A stretch of DNA of 64,000 bases, from assembly GCA_026004455.1 (NCBI GenBank), contig BPJE01000002.1, positions 176,874-240,873 of the forward strand, written 5' to 3'. The position numbers were made by a program, and so were the translations under genes. The number at the start of each line of letters is the position of its first letter. Position 1 is the first letter of the stretch. The DNA is from Patescibacteria group bacterium. Its GTDB lineage: Bacteria > Patescibacteriota > Microgenomatia > UBA1406 > GWC2-37-13. Under the pieces are notes generated by a model that saw only the letters and a program-made list of their open reading frames with translations, was not told where the DNA came from and made no database searches. Of the stretch, positions 49,921-58,241 are shown piece after piece.

Positions 49921-51303
49921 ATGAAAGATAAAAAAAATCAATTTATAAACAAATTTCAAGCTCTTATTGAAAATAATGATATAAATTTATATCAAGATAA
50001 TGAATTAAAAAAAATAGGTTTTTATTTAAATAAAAAATATCTAAAAAACATATTTTTTCCATCTTTAATTACTGCATCAAATAAACATCTTATTTCAAGA
50101 ATAGAAGCTAATGAAAAAAAAGTAAATAAAAATAACCAAGTTATAAACTACATCATTGATATAACAACAGAAGCCTTATTTGACTCCAACTTTCGAAAAC
50201 AAATTCATTATGGCCCAACAAAAAATGAAGTGGCAATAAAAGTAAAAAATGCATATAATCAAAATGAACCTATTATATTGGTAGGATTGATGTTTACCAG
50301 AAAAAATATCTGTCCCTTAAAAACAGGTTTGGGAGATGAATCAGATATCGACTTTGCTGAAATTGCCTCTCTTATTCATCTAAACAATTTTGCTCGGCTT
50401 ATATCTTATTTTTATCCAAAAGGATGTAGATTTATTATTTTATCTGAAGGAACACGATTTCTCAAAGCCTTTGATCTTTGTTATCCTTTGGTAAAATTGT
50501 ATCAAAAAAAACTTAAAAATATTGTAAAAAAGTTTAATCTTAATCATATTGAAATTTACGATTATGAAGACTTTCTAAGTACTCATCTAGATACTAAAAT
50601 AAAAGAACAAAGAATTGAAAATTATAAAAAAGCCAAAAAAATTTATGAAGAAAGAATGATACCTATTTTTAATCCCTATAATTTTGAAAAAACAATTAAA
50701 TTTGCAATTAAAGCTGATCCTATAAAAGATCCTAAAAATCCAAAAAATAATTTTGTTCCATTATGGGAATCAATCAAAAATTCACTACCATATCCTGAAA
50801 TTTCTATTATTGCTCAAGAAAAAGGTATTTCATATACAAATCTATACAGAAATGTGATGCAAAATTTATTTAATATAAGAAAAGATCCAGTTTTAGAAAA
50901 ATTAAGAATATATGTTCTTAAAAGATCTTGGGAAAAAGCTATTGAACACAATGCTCAAGTTTTAGGTGATACTCTAACAAAGTTAGATCCAGCAAAACTA
51001 TTAAGTACAAATGCATTTAGAACTTCAATCAATCCAAAACCAGGTAGTCATCTTGGAATTTTATGTACAAAAGAAACCACTTCTCGAGTGCAACCATGGC
51101 ATGGAAAAGCTTATGTTAAAGCCGATGGAATAGGTAGAATATCGACTACAATTTTAACTAGACTTGAAATAGAAGGAGTCTATAATGGTCTACCTGTTTT
51201 TGCAGAAGATTATGACAAAACACCTTTTTTATATGCGGATGAAAAAATATATAGTAAACTACTAAATCAATCAGAAATTGAATTCAATATGGCAACAAGA
51301 TAA
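49921..51303 (+). CDS. PvcA/Dit1-type isocyanide-synthase-family protein (tentative)
   Basis: A 460-residue protein. Residues about 115-182 resemble the DIT1/PvcA family, enzymes that convert Tyr or Trp plus ribulose-5-phosphate to a vinyl isonitrile: NEPIILVGLMFTRKNICPLK, GDESDIDFAEIASLIHLNNF and YPKGCRFIILSEGTRF correspond to the family's (F/L)P-x-K...DxAE...L...YPPGAxIxIxSDG pattern. A later RVQPWHGKAYVK (residues 389-400) resembles the PWH(G) motif near the family C-terminus. About 200 residues between are unlike the short bacterial PvcA. No partner genes (isn/pvc oxygenases) are adjacent. The assignment rests on motif memory only. Confidence 0.5.
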   Translation: MKDKKNQFINKFQALIENNDINLYQDNELKKIGFYLNKKYLKNIFFPSLITASNKHLISRIEANEKKVNKNNQVINYIIDITTEALFDSNFRKQIHYGPTKNEVAIKVKNAYNQNEPIILVGLMFTRKNICPLKTGLGDESDIDFAEIASLIHLNNFARLISYFYPKGCRFIILSEGTRFLKAFDLCYPLVKLYQKKLKNIVKKFNLNHIEIYDYEDFLSTHLDTKIKEQRIENYKKAKKIYEERMIPIFNPYNFEKTIKFAIKADPIKDPKNPKNNFVPLWESIKNSLPYPEISIIAQEKGISYTNLYRNVMQNLFNIRKDPVLEKLRIYVLKRSWEKAIEHNAQVLGDTLTKLDPAKLLSTNAFRTSINPKPGSHLGILCTKETTSRVQPWHGKAYVKADGIGRISTTILTRLEIEGVYNGLPVFAEDYDKTPFLYADEKIYSKLLNQSEIEFNMATR

Positions 51304-51349
51304 AAATAAATTTCTTTAAAATTATAAAAACCAAATTTCTAAAAAAAAA

Positions 51350-51708
51350 TTAATGAAATTTTTTCAAAACCATCAATATTTTTTTCTTTATTTTCTCATC
51401 CACCTCTACTCCAATTACTCCATATTGAAAATGTCCATAAAAAATAATTGATTTTAATGGTGAAAATAAAACTGTTGGTAAAGTTAATAGATCTTCTTCT
51501 CCTTTAACAAAAATTTTCCATTTTTCATTTTTTGTTAAAATTTTTTGAATAGTTTTTTTTATTGTCATAAAAGTATTTTTTGTTAATTTTACTTTTTTAT
51601 TTTCAATTTCAAGTGTAAAATAATCTTTTTTAAAAATAACTGATGACCTCTATGCAAATGATCGAAACTTCCTCCTAAAACAATATATTTAAATTTTGTA
51701 TATTTCAT
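51350..51708 (-). pseudogene. Collapsed archaeal-type CoA-biosynthesis gene (PPAT start joined to DUF359 end)
   Basis: Starts MKYTKFKYIVLGGSFDHLHRGHQLFLKK, with the GGxFDxxHxGH nucleotidyltransferase motif of archaeal/eukaryotic-type phosphopantetheine adenylyltransferase. Then the frame changes and DYFTLEIENKKVKLTKNT leads into TIQKILTKNEKWKIFVKGEEDLLTLPTVLFSPLKSIIFYGHFQYGVIGVEVDE, the C-terminal half of the GTP-dependent dephospho-CoA kinase (DUF359) family (GEEDLL-x-x-P motif). Some 200 or more residues between the two are missing. So a PPAT-DPCK fusion or gene pair has suffered a large internal deletion. Confidence 0.75.
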
Positions 51709-51744
51709 TGATTTAAATACTAAAAAATTTGTTAAAATAATCAA

Positions 51745-52476
51745 ATGATAAAAAATTTTTCAGCGGTTTTAAAAAATAAAATCTTTTTAAATGAAAAAAT
51801 TATTTATCTTAATTTTCAAACAACAAATGATTTTAAATTAGAATATCAAGCCGGACAATACCTAATCGCCAAAATTCCAAAAGACAATCAAAAATTAAAT
51901 CGCCTCTACTCAATCGCCTCTTACAACAATGATAAAACTTCCTTTGATCTTTTGATTGAGATCGTTGATAATGGTCTTGGGTCAAATTATTTTAAAAATC
52001 TAAATATCGGTGAAAAAACTGAATTTGCCGGACCAGCCGGAATTTTTACCTTAAAAAATCAAAAAACAGCTAAAGTTTTTTTAGCAACTGGTACTGGTTT
52101 AGCGCCTATTAAAGCTATGATTGAAAAACTCATTTTTGATAAATTCTCGTGTCCTTTTTATTTGTTCTGGGGGATAAAATATAAAAAATCATTATATTTT
52201 TTAAACGAATTTAAAAATCTAAAAAATAAAAATAAAAACTTTGATTTTAAAATTTGTTTTTCTCAGGAAAAAGAAATAAAAAATGACGAGAACAAAAATT
52301 TTTTTGATCTTGGCCGAGTTAATAAATGTTTAGTTGATTATTTTAAAAATAAAGATTTAATTTACAATGATTTTGAATATTATATCTGTGGCTCAAGAGA
52401 GATAACTGACAGTTTAAAAAACTTTTTAATTAGCTTAAATATTAATAAAAATCAGATATTTTTTGAAAAATTCTAA
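51745..52476 (+). CDS. Ferredoxin-NADP+ reductase-type FAD/NAD(P) oxidoreductase
   Basis: A 243-residue FNR-superfamily flavoprotein: FAD-binding RLYSIASYNND (RxYS-x-x-S) preceded by YQAGQYLIAKIP, GLGSNYFKNLNIGEKTEFAGPAGIFTL, NAD(P)-binding FLATGTGLAPIKAMIEKL, and the C-terminal YICGSREITDSLKNFL. There is no fused ferredoxin domain. It passes electrons between NAD(P)H and a carrier; the partner is not in the window. It has a leader of only a few bases after AAAATAATCAA. Confidence 0.85.
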   Translation: MIKNFSAVLKNKIFLNEKIIYLNFQTTNDFKLEYQAGQYLIAKIPKDNQKLNRLYSIASYNNDKTSFDLLIEIVDNGLGSNYFKNLNIGEKTEFAGPAGIFTLKNQKTAKVFLATGTGLAPIKAMIEKLIFDKFSCPFYLFWGIKYKKSLYFLNEFKNLKNKNKNFDFKICFSQEKEIKNDENKNFFDLGRVNKCLVDYFKNKDLIYNDFEYYICGSREITDSLKNFLISLNINKNQIFFEKF

Positions 52477-52482
52477 ACTTAT

Positions 52483-53436
52483 TTACTGAAATAAAACCTC
52501 AGTTAAAACAAATAAAAAGGCAATCAAAATCATTATCTGACCTTCTTTTTTTGAAATTTCTTTTTTAGATTGAGAAAAAATATAAAAAACACCTAAACCA
52601 AAAAGATTTATTAAAAGTGTTTTTAAAGAATAATTTTCAATATGAATCCGCGATCCGTTTAAAAGTGCCAAAATCCCAAAAATCAAAGTATTGGCGGCCG
52701 CTGATCCTAAATAATCACCCAAAGCCACTTCTTTTTTTCCCATAAAAATTGATCTGATTGCCAAACTTAATTCAGGTAAATTTGTCCCTAAGGCTAAGAT
52801 AATCACACTAACAACAAAAATTGGAAAATTTAAAATTTTTGCGTACTCAATGGTTTGATTAACTATAAAATTACTGGCAACAAAAATAATTGCCAAATGA
52901 ATTAAAAGCTCAAAAAAAATTTCTAAAAAATGACTGACTCGCCTGACGCTTAAATCACGAAAAGATACCTGAAGGCTTTTTTTCTTTTCAATAAAATAAA
53001 ATAAAATCGCGTAAAGTATAATCAAAAATACTCCTTCGGTTCGCGTCAAAACATTATCGGCAATCAAAAAAATCGGCGCCAAAACCACCAAAAGACTAAA
53101 AATCATATCTTTATAATTTAACTCATGAATCATCCTAACTCCGCCTCCAAAAACTGCTAAAATTGGTATCACTAAAGTAAAAAGGTAAAAAGAAGCGCCA
53201 ATTAAATTACCAACAAAAATATCCGGAGTTTTTTTAAATAAAGAATTTATGCCAACTGAAAACTCAGGGATTGATGTTAAAATCCCCAAAACAAAAAAAG
53301 AGACAGCAAATGAAGAAAAACCGATTTTTTTAGCGACTTTTTCAATTATCTCAACAATTTTTCCTGAACTATACCATAAAATAAAAAAACAAATCAGATA
53401 AACAATTGATTTTAAAAATAACCACATTATCTCCAT
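52483..53436 (-). CDS. Ca2+/Na+-type cation antiporter (CaCA family, YrbG-like)
   Basis: A 317-residue membrane antiporter with two inverted halves of five helices. The alpha-repeat motifs are FVLGILTSIPEFSVGINSLFKKTPDIFVGNLIGASFYLF (first half) and LALGTNLPELSLAIRSIFMGKKEVALGDYLGSAAANTLIFG (second half), each with the conserved acidic residue in (S/N)xPE. It exports Ca2+ or similar cations using the sodium or proton gradient. It converges on the FNR gene with six bases between stops. Confidence 0.92.
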   Translation of the reverse strand: MEIMWLFLKSIVYLICFFILWYSSGKIVEIIEKVAKKIGFSSFAVSFFVLGILTSIPEFSVGINSLFKKTPDIFVGNLIGASFYLFTLVIPILAVFGGGVRMIHELNYKDMIFSLLVVLAPIFLIADNVLTRTEGVFLIILYAILFYFIEKKKSLQVSFRDLSVRRVSHFLEIFFELLIHLAIIFVASNFIVNQTIEYAKILNFPIFVVSVIILALGTNLPELSLAIRSIFMGKKEVALGDYLGSAAANTLIFGILALLNGSRIHIENYSLKTLLINLFGLGVFYIFSQSKKEISKKEGQIMILIAFLFVLTEVLFQ

Positions 53437-53458
53437 AATTAAAATAATAACATAAAAA

Positions 53459-53490
53459 CCGCTCTCTTTTTTAAACTTTTAAGAGAGCGG
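53459..53490 (-). terminator. Intrinsic terminator of the RRM gene
   Basis: On the minus strand CCGCTCTCTT and AAGAGAGCGG form a 10-bp stem around an A/T loop, followed by TTTTTATG. It lies 20 bases after the stop of the RRM gene. Confidence 0.8.
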
Positions 53491-53509
53491 TTATAAATTT
53501 TATAATTTT

Positions 53510-53845
53510 TTATGCTTCTTGAGATTGATTTTGATCTTGATTAAATTGTGATCTTCGATTAAATCTTCTTCCGCCTCGAAAACGGTCTTCTCTTGGTCTT
53601 GGTGGTCGAGCCTCAGATACTACCATTTTTCGACCTTTAAAGTCTTGGCCATTCATTGTCTCAATTGCTTTTTTCGCTTCATCCTCGCTTCCCATTTCAA
53701 CAAAACCAAAACCTTTTGATCTGCCAGTATCTCTAAATCTGATAACTGTGGCTGAGACGACATTACCTGCCTGCATAAACTGGTTTTTTAAATCCTCATC
53801 AGTTACCTCATACAAAAGATTGCCTACATAAAGTTTTGTACTCAT
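53510..53845 (-). CDS. Single-RRM RNA-binding protein
   Basis: A 111-residue glycine/arginine-tailed RNA-binding protein of the Rbp/cold-inducible type. RNP2 is LYVGNL (residues 5-10) and RNP1 is KGFGFVEM (residues 44-51); the fold ends at VSEARPP, followed by an Arg/Gly/Gln-rich tail (RGGRRFNRRSQFNQDQNQSQ). It binds single-stranded RNA, perhaps as a chaperone at low temperature. The gene has the best Shine-Dalgarno sequence I found in the window and its own terminator, both pointing to high expression. Monocistronic. Confidence 0.95.
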   Translation of the reverse strand: MSTKLYVGNLLYEVTDEDLKNQFMQAGNVVSATVIRFRDTGRSKGFGFVEMGSEDEAKKAIETMNGQDFKGRKMVVSEARPPRPREDRFRGGRRFNRRSQFNQDQNQSQEA

Positions 53846-53850
53846 CCTCT

Positions 53851-53859
53851 ATCACCCCC
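53851..53859 (-). promoter_or_regulatory. Extended Shine-Dalgarno sequence of the RRM gene
   Basis: The minus strand reads AAAAGGGGGTGATAGAGGATG. GGGGGTGAT matches the anti-SD complement GGAGGTGAT except for one base and ends five bases before the ATG. Most other genes here have only A-rich leaders. Confidence 0.75.
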
Positions 53860-54037
53860 TTTTGATAAATGTAGTAAATAATAAACGCTAGAAAATAAAA
53901 AAGAAGTCTGAAATAAAAGAAAAATATTACTCACGAGAAAATCTAAAACGATACCTTTTTTTTAAGATACCAAAAAAATAACTATTTATAATTATACATT
54001 AAATTAAATTTTTTTTAAATAAATTTATTTTAAATTG

Positions 54038-54110
54038 TGCCGAGGGTCAGAGTCGAACTGACATCTGAGGTTTTTCAGACCCCCGCCGTGACCACCTTGG
54101 CTACCTCGGC
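54038..54110 (-). tRNA. tRNA-Phe(GAA)
   Basis: Minus strand from 54110: acceptor GCCGAGG/CCTCGGC, D-arm AGCCAAGGTGGTCACGGC, anticodon stem GGGGT/ACCTC with loop CTGAAAA giving GAA, T-arm GTCAG-TTCGACT-CTGAC, discriminator A. CCA is not encoded. Confidence 0.93.
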
Positions 54111-54238
54111 AATCACACAAAATTATATTTTATAATATTTTTGAAAAAAATTTAATCAACAATTTTAAAATTCCAATCTCACCTATACGGTCGCCTGTGG
54201 ATTGTCATCTAAAACTTAACATCTAACATATAACTTTT

Positions 54239-54275
54239 AAGGACAGAACCTTTTTGAAAAAAAGGTTCTGTCCTT
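54239..54275. repeat. GGACAGAACC hairpin, copy 6
   Basis: Identical to copy 1: 17-bp perfect stem around GAA. It is followed 11 bases later by another hairpin. The rest of 54111-54493 includes TCTAACATATAAC heptamers, GCGGTCGTTATAAATTT (a fragment like the ACGACCGCG family) and AT-rich filler; no gene seen. Confidence 0.85.
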
Positions 54276-54286
54276 GTTATTTTATT

Positions 54287-54322
54287 AAAGACTGTCTTTG
54301 CAGAATTGCAAAGACAGTCTTT
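54287..54322. repeat. AAAGACTGTCTTT palindrome, hairpin copy
   Basis: AAAGACTGTCTTTGCA, loop, TTGCAAAGACAGTCTTT: a long hairpin in which each arm is itself a palindrome (AAAGACTGTCTTT). Other copies lie at 58182-58241 and singly at 13163-13176. Confidence 0.8.
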
Positions 54323-54493
54323 ATCAATTATTTAATTTTTTTAAAATATAATTGCGGTCGTTATAAATTTACTTCAATTAGTCTCAATTTTTAAAAACTT
54401 TATTTAAAATATACTTTTATTCATTATACGATAGTAGAGTTTTAAATATATATTTTTAAAAATTTTTCTTTCAAAAAAGAAAAAAAGATTATT

Positions 54494-55639
54494 TTATCTT
54501 GTCACCTGAAAGCTTTTAACTTTTTCAAGAAGTGATTTTGCTTCTTGGTTTTCTTCAAAATGACGCCTGACTGGATCAAGTAATTGATTTAAAAGTTTTG
54601 CTAAAGTAATTTTTAAATCCATCGGATGAATCTCTTTGTTAGCAAATTGTCTTTCAAGATCTTGAAACGAGTGCAGAATAACATTACCACCAAATTTTTC
54701 CGGACGTTCAATAACTATCTTATCAACTCCTAATCTATCAAAAGACTCAAAAATAATGTATTTGTAATACTCCAAAATCGGATTTTCCTCTATTACTCCT
54801 TCTGGACAATAAGCTTTATTAATCTTTCTTTCAACATCTTCTTTTGTATCAGTCATAAAAATGGCACTTTCTGGCTTAGATTTTGACATTTTTAATTCAA
54901 TTGTTCTCTCTATTTTTGAGTTTTGCCTGCCCTCCGTCTTAAGAGGACTGCCCGCCGTTTTAGGCGGGAGTTTTGACTTTTGTTGTAGTCCCATTAGCAT
55001 ATGATGTGAAACAACAACTGGCTTCCAAAAACCTAAAATCGGACCAATCTCCCGCGCTAACATATTAACTTTTCGCTGATCCATGCCAAGCTGACAAATC
55101 TTAGCACCTAAATAAAAAATATCTGATACCTGCATACAAGAATAAATAATCATTGCGCCAGTTAGTTTATCAAGCGACTCTTCTCTACCCATTATTTCCG
55201 CAGTTCGAATAAATCTTCGCAAAGCATTAGAGCGACCAACTTTTATCACCAATTCCCAGTACTTTGGATCTTTAACCAAATCAGACGCCCAAACAAACTC
55301 AACTTTTGATAAATCCATACCGCTGGCTTTCCAAACTTCGATAAAGTATTTTCCAACCGTCTGTATTTTTTCTAAATCACCACCCATTTTATTATTAGCC
55401 ATCGCATGCCAATCAGCCACTAACATCTTAAACTTAACTCCAGCTTTTATCATCTTATTAACATTAATCGCCCTTAAGATCCCTTGAGCAATATGAATCT
55501 GTCCTGAAGGCTCAAAACCATCATAAGCTACTAACTCTTCTCCACTTTCAAATAGTTTAACTAACTCCTCCTCACTAATAATCTCCTCACCAACTTGCTT
55601 AATAAGATTTAAACGATCTTCTAACTTAAGTATTGACAT
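54494..55639 (-). CDS. tyrS: Tyrosyl-tRNA synthetase, archaeal/eukaryotic type
   Basis: A 381-residue class I synthetase. Features of the archaeal-type TyrRS: AYDGFEPSGQIHIAQGILRAINVNKM, FKMLVADWHAMANNKMGGDLEKI, the tyrosine pocket IYSCMQVSDIFYLGAKICQLGMDQRKVNMLARE, and KMSKSKPESAIFM (KMSKS). It lacks the S4 domain of bacterial TyrRS. About 23 residues, QQKSKLPPKTAGSPLKTEGR then QNSKIER, are inserted just before the KMSKS loop and are encoded by CCTGCC/GGCGGG palindromes (54922-54985). This is the usual place where such enzymes have HHMLMGLQ...KMSKS with a short link. It should still fold if the loop projects outward. Confidence 0.93.
   Translation of the reverse strand: MSILKLEDRLNLIKQVGEEIISEEELVKLFESGEELVAYDGFEPSGQIHIAQGILRAINVNKMIKAGVKFKMLVADWHAMANNKMGGDLEKIQTVGKYFIEVWKASGMDLSKVEFVWASDLVKDPKYWELVIKVGRSNALRRFIRTAEIMGREESLDKLTGAMIIYSCMQVSDIFYLGAKICQLGMDQRKVNMLAREIGPILGFWKPVVVSHHMLMGLQQKSKLPPKTAGSPLKTEGRQNSKIERTIELKMSKSKPESAIFMTDTKEDVERKINKAYCPEGVIEENPILEYYKYIIFESFDRLGVDKIVIERPEKFGGNVILHSFQDLERQFANKEIHPMDLKITLAKLLNQLLDPVRRHFEENQEAKSLLEKVKSFQVTR
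54922..54985. repeat. TGCCTGCC / CCGTTTTAGGCGGG palindromes inside tyrS
   Basis: Reads GCCTGCCCTCCGTCTTAAGA with GGACTGCCCGCCGTTTTAGG and CGGGAG, then TTTTGACTTTTG heptamers. Two related palindromes are joined head to tail. Relatives occur at 32531, 39597, 39703 and 63010. Confidence 0.8.
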
Positions 55640-55687
55640 ATGTTTATATAAAAATTATAATAATATTATAACGATGACTGGATAAGC

Positions 55688-56200
55688 TTAAGGTTTCGAC
55701 CGATTGCTGATGCCAGTCTTTTTTTTATATTCTAAACTATTTCTTAACCAATCTATTCTTACAATCAAATTTGAAAATTTTTTAAATAATTTTGAATAAT
55801 GTTTATTTGAAGTAATTATACGAAATAATTTATTTTTTTTAAATAAATAATCTACTAAACAATAAAAATCTCCATCGCCAGAAACTATAATCGCCTTATC
55901 ATAATTATTAAATTCGATCATCGTATGTAATACTAATTCTGCGTCTACATTTCCTTTAATAACCCCACTAGGTAATTCTAAAGTTGGTTTTAAAATTACA
56001 ATATAATCTTTTTCTTGAAGCGATGAATATAAATTCTCATTACCAGGCTTATAGCCAATAAATAAAAATGCTTTAGTAATATGATATTTTTCTTTTAAAT
56101 ATAGTCTAAATTTTCTCCAATCCAAAATCCATCCTTGACTTTTTACTCCTAAATTTAAATTTTGGCTATCAATAAAAGCGTAATTATTTAATTTACTCAT
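55688..56200 (-). CDS. NYN-domain (LabA/DUF88) putative ribonuclease
   Basis: A 170-residue PIN-like NYN-domain protein: NNYAFIDSQNLNLGVKSQGW (first Asp of the acidic site), YKPGNENLYSSLQEKDYIVILKPT, KGNVDAELVLHTMIEFNNYDKAIIVSGDGDFYCLVDYLF (further Asp residues), LFRIITSNKHYSKLFKKFSN. Such proteins are metal-dependent RNases in RNA processing or toxin-like roles. The start overlaps the transketolase stop by four bases, so they share an operon. Confidence 0.88.
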   Translation of the reverse strand: MSKLNNYAFIDSQNLNLGVKSQGWILDWRKFRLYLKEKYHITKAFLFIGYKPGNENLYSSLQEKDYIVILKPTLELPSGVIKGNVDAELVLHTMIEFNNYDKAIIVSGDGDFYCLVDYLFKKNKLFRIITSNKHYSKLFKKFSNLIVRIDWLRNSLEYKKKTGISNRSKP

Positions 56201-58128
56201 TTAATTAATCTGATATTTTTAACTATGCTCTTATAATCAATCTCCTCATACTCCAAAAGCTCTTCTGGTTTTCCTGACATTGGTATTTTTTTACAAGCAA
56301 GATGAATATAAGTGTTAATTTTTAAATTATTTTCTAAAATAAATTTTTCCACCACTGAACCAATTCCGCCATATTGATAATGATCCTCAACAACAATCAC
56401 GTTTGGATAATTTTTAATTAATTTTTTTAAAGTTTTTTCATCTAATGGTCGGATACAATATAGATCAACAACGACAATATCATAATCATCTTTTAAAATC
56501 TTTTGGGCCTTTAAGGCCTCAAAAACCGTAATCCCAGCAGCAATAAGTAAAATTCTTTTTGATTTTTGCTTTTGTCCGCCAACTGGTGGATTTAATTTAT
56601 GTACTTTACACCCTCCTATCTCAAACTCCTCACTTTCATCATATATAATCGGTGTTTCTCCTCTTGTTAATCTAAGATAAATAATTCCATCTGTATCTTT
56701 TGCTAATTGGGTTAGTTTTTGAGTTGAAGTTTTATCTGAAGGATAAAAAATCACACTTTTTGCCAAAGAATTAAACATTGCTAGATCTTCCAATCCCATC
56801 TGCGAAGCACCGTCTTGACCAATTGAAACACCGCTATGAGAACCAGCAATTTTTAAATTAGCATTGCTATAATGCGCCATTCTTATCTGATCAAACGCTC
56901 GTGTTAAAAACGCCGCAAAAGTTGACATATAAACCTTAAAACCAATTTTTGACAAACCTAATCCAATTGATACCATATTCTGCTCAGCAATAAAGATTTG
57001 AAAAAATCGCTCAGGATATTTTTGTTGAAATAAATTTTCATAGGTAGAATTACCAGTTTCTGCATCTAAAACAACCACATCTTTATCTATCTTACCTAAC
57101 TCAACTAATTCTCGTCCGTATGCTTCTCTAGTTGACATGGATTTTTTCTCGTCTGTATTAAAATCTTTACTATCTACTAAATTCTCTAATTTATTGATTA
57201 TTGCAAAAACTTTTTCGTCTGCGTTTTTTTCATCATTAATTTGGTATTTTTCTGGTTTTTTAAGTTGAAACCTAATATTAAAATCAATTTTTCCTAATTC
57301 ATTTAAGGCAAGTTTTAACTGATCTTTATTTAAAGCTCTTCCATGCCAATCATTTTTATTTTCAAGAAAACTTATTCCTTTACCTTTAATTGTTTTTGCT
57401 AAAACAACCTTTGGTTTATTAACTTGACTATTTTTGATTTTTTCAAAAGTTTTTAAAATCTCATTAAGATTATGACCATCTTTTAAAATAAACGTCTGCC
57501 AATTAAAAGCCTCAAAACGTCTTTTATAATCTTCAATCTGCCAACCTAACATTGTTTCTCTGCTTTGACCTAAACGATTTATATCAACTAAAGCAATAAG
57601 ATTACTGACGTTATAATATGATGCAAGTTGAACTGCCTCCCATACCTGTCCTTCAGCCATCTCACTATCTCCCATTAACACCCATATTTTTGGCTCTTCA
57701 TCAACTTTTAATTTTTGACTTTTAATTTTTAATTTTATACCCATTGCCATTCCTAATCCTATTGATAATCCCTGACCTAAACTTCCAGTTGCTACATCAA
57801 CAAACTCAAATTTTGGTGTTGGATGACCTTCAAGTTTTGAGCCAAATTTTCGCAAACTCATTAACTCTTGTTTTTTAACCTTTCCTAAAACTGTGTAAAT
57901 ACTGTATAAAAGTGGCGCGCTATGGCCTTTTGACAAAATAAAACGATCGTTAAAAATATCTTTAGGATTTTTTATGTCTTGTTGAAAAAATCCGCCAAAA
58001 AAAAGACCAATTAAAAGTTCAACTGAAGATAAACACGAAGTTGGATGACCACTGCCTGCCTCTGCTGTGGAAACTAAAACATAATACCGCAAAAGCTTAG
58101 CAATCTTTTTTAACTCATTTTCAATCAT
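56197..58128 (-). CDS. tkt: Transketolase
   Basis: A full-length 643-residue transketolase of the non-oxidative pentose phosphate pathway; links pentose and glycolytic sugars using thiamine diphosphate. Seen: STAEAGSGHPTSCLSSVELL, FILSKGHSAPLLYSIYTVLG, TGSLGQGLSIGLGMAMG, the ThDP site VLMGDSEMAEGQVWEA...LIALVDINRLGQS, and the second-domain DAETGNSTYENLF and FIAEQNMVSIGLGLSKIG. The heptamer-type inserts KLKIKSQKLKVDEEP and NPPVGGQKQKSKR are in frame, the second containing a CCGCCAACTGG palindrome. Operon with the NYN gene. Confidence 0.95.
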   Translation of the reverse strand: MIENELKKIAKLLRYYVLVSTAEAGSGHPTSCLSSVELLIGLFFGGFFQQDIKNPKDIFNDRFILSKGHSAPLLYSIYTVLGKVKKQELMSLRKFGSKLEGHPTPKFEFVDVATGSLGQGLSIGLGMAMGIKLKIKSQKLKVDEEPKIWVLMGDSEMAEGQVWEAVQLASYYNVSNLIALVDINRLGQSRETMLGWQIEDYKRRFEAFNWQTFILKDGHNLNEILKTFEKIKNSQVNKPKVVLAKTIKGKGISFLENKNDWHGRALNKDQLKLALNELGKIDFNIRFQLKKPEKYQINDEKNADEKVFAIINKLENLVDSKDFNTDEKKSMSTREAYGRELVELGKIDKDVVVLDAETGNSTYENLFQQKYPERFFQIFIAEQNMVSIGLGLSKIGFKVYMSTFAAFLTRAFDQIRMAHYSNANLKIAGSHSGVSIGQDGASQMGLEDLAMFNSLAKSVIFYPSDKTSTQKLTQLAKDTDGIIYLRLTRGETPIIYDESEEFEIGGCKVHKLNPPVGGQKQKSKRILLIAAGITVFEALKAQKILKDDYDIVVVDLYCIRPLDEKTLKKLIKNYPNVIVVEDHYQYGGIGSVVEKFILENNLKINTYIHLACKKIPMSGKPEELLEYEEIDYKSIVKNIRLIK

Positions 58129-58181
58129 ATAATTTAATAGTAGTTTTTTCCGAAGTAAAATTCAACTTTTTTCAAATTTTT

Positions 58182-58241
58182 CAAAGACAGTCTTTGATAA
58201 AAAAAATCACTATTTTTCGAGGCTATAAAGACTGTCTTTGC
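58182..58241. repeat. Pair of AAAGACWGTCTTT palindromes
   Basis: CAAAGACAGTCTTTG (58182-58196) and AAAGACTGTCTTTGC (58227-58241) in inverted order with CGAGGCTATA between. It ends directly at the stop of the acyl-CoA synthetase gene and could form a terminator-like structure. Confidence 0.75.
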
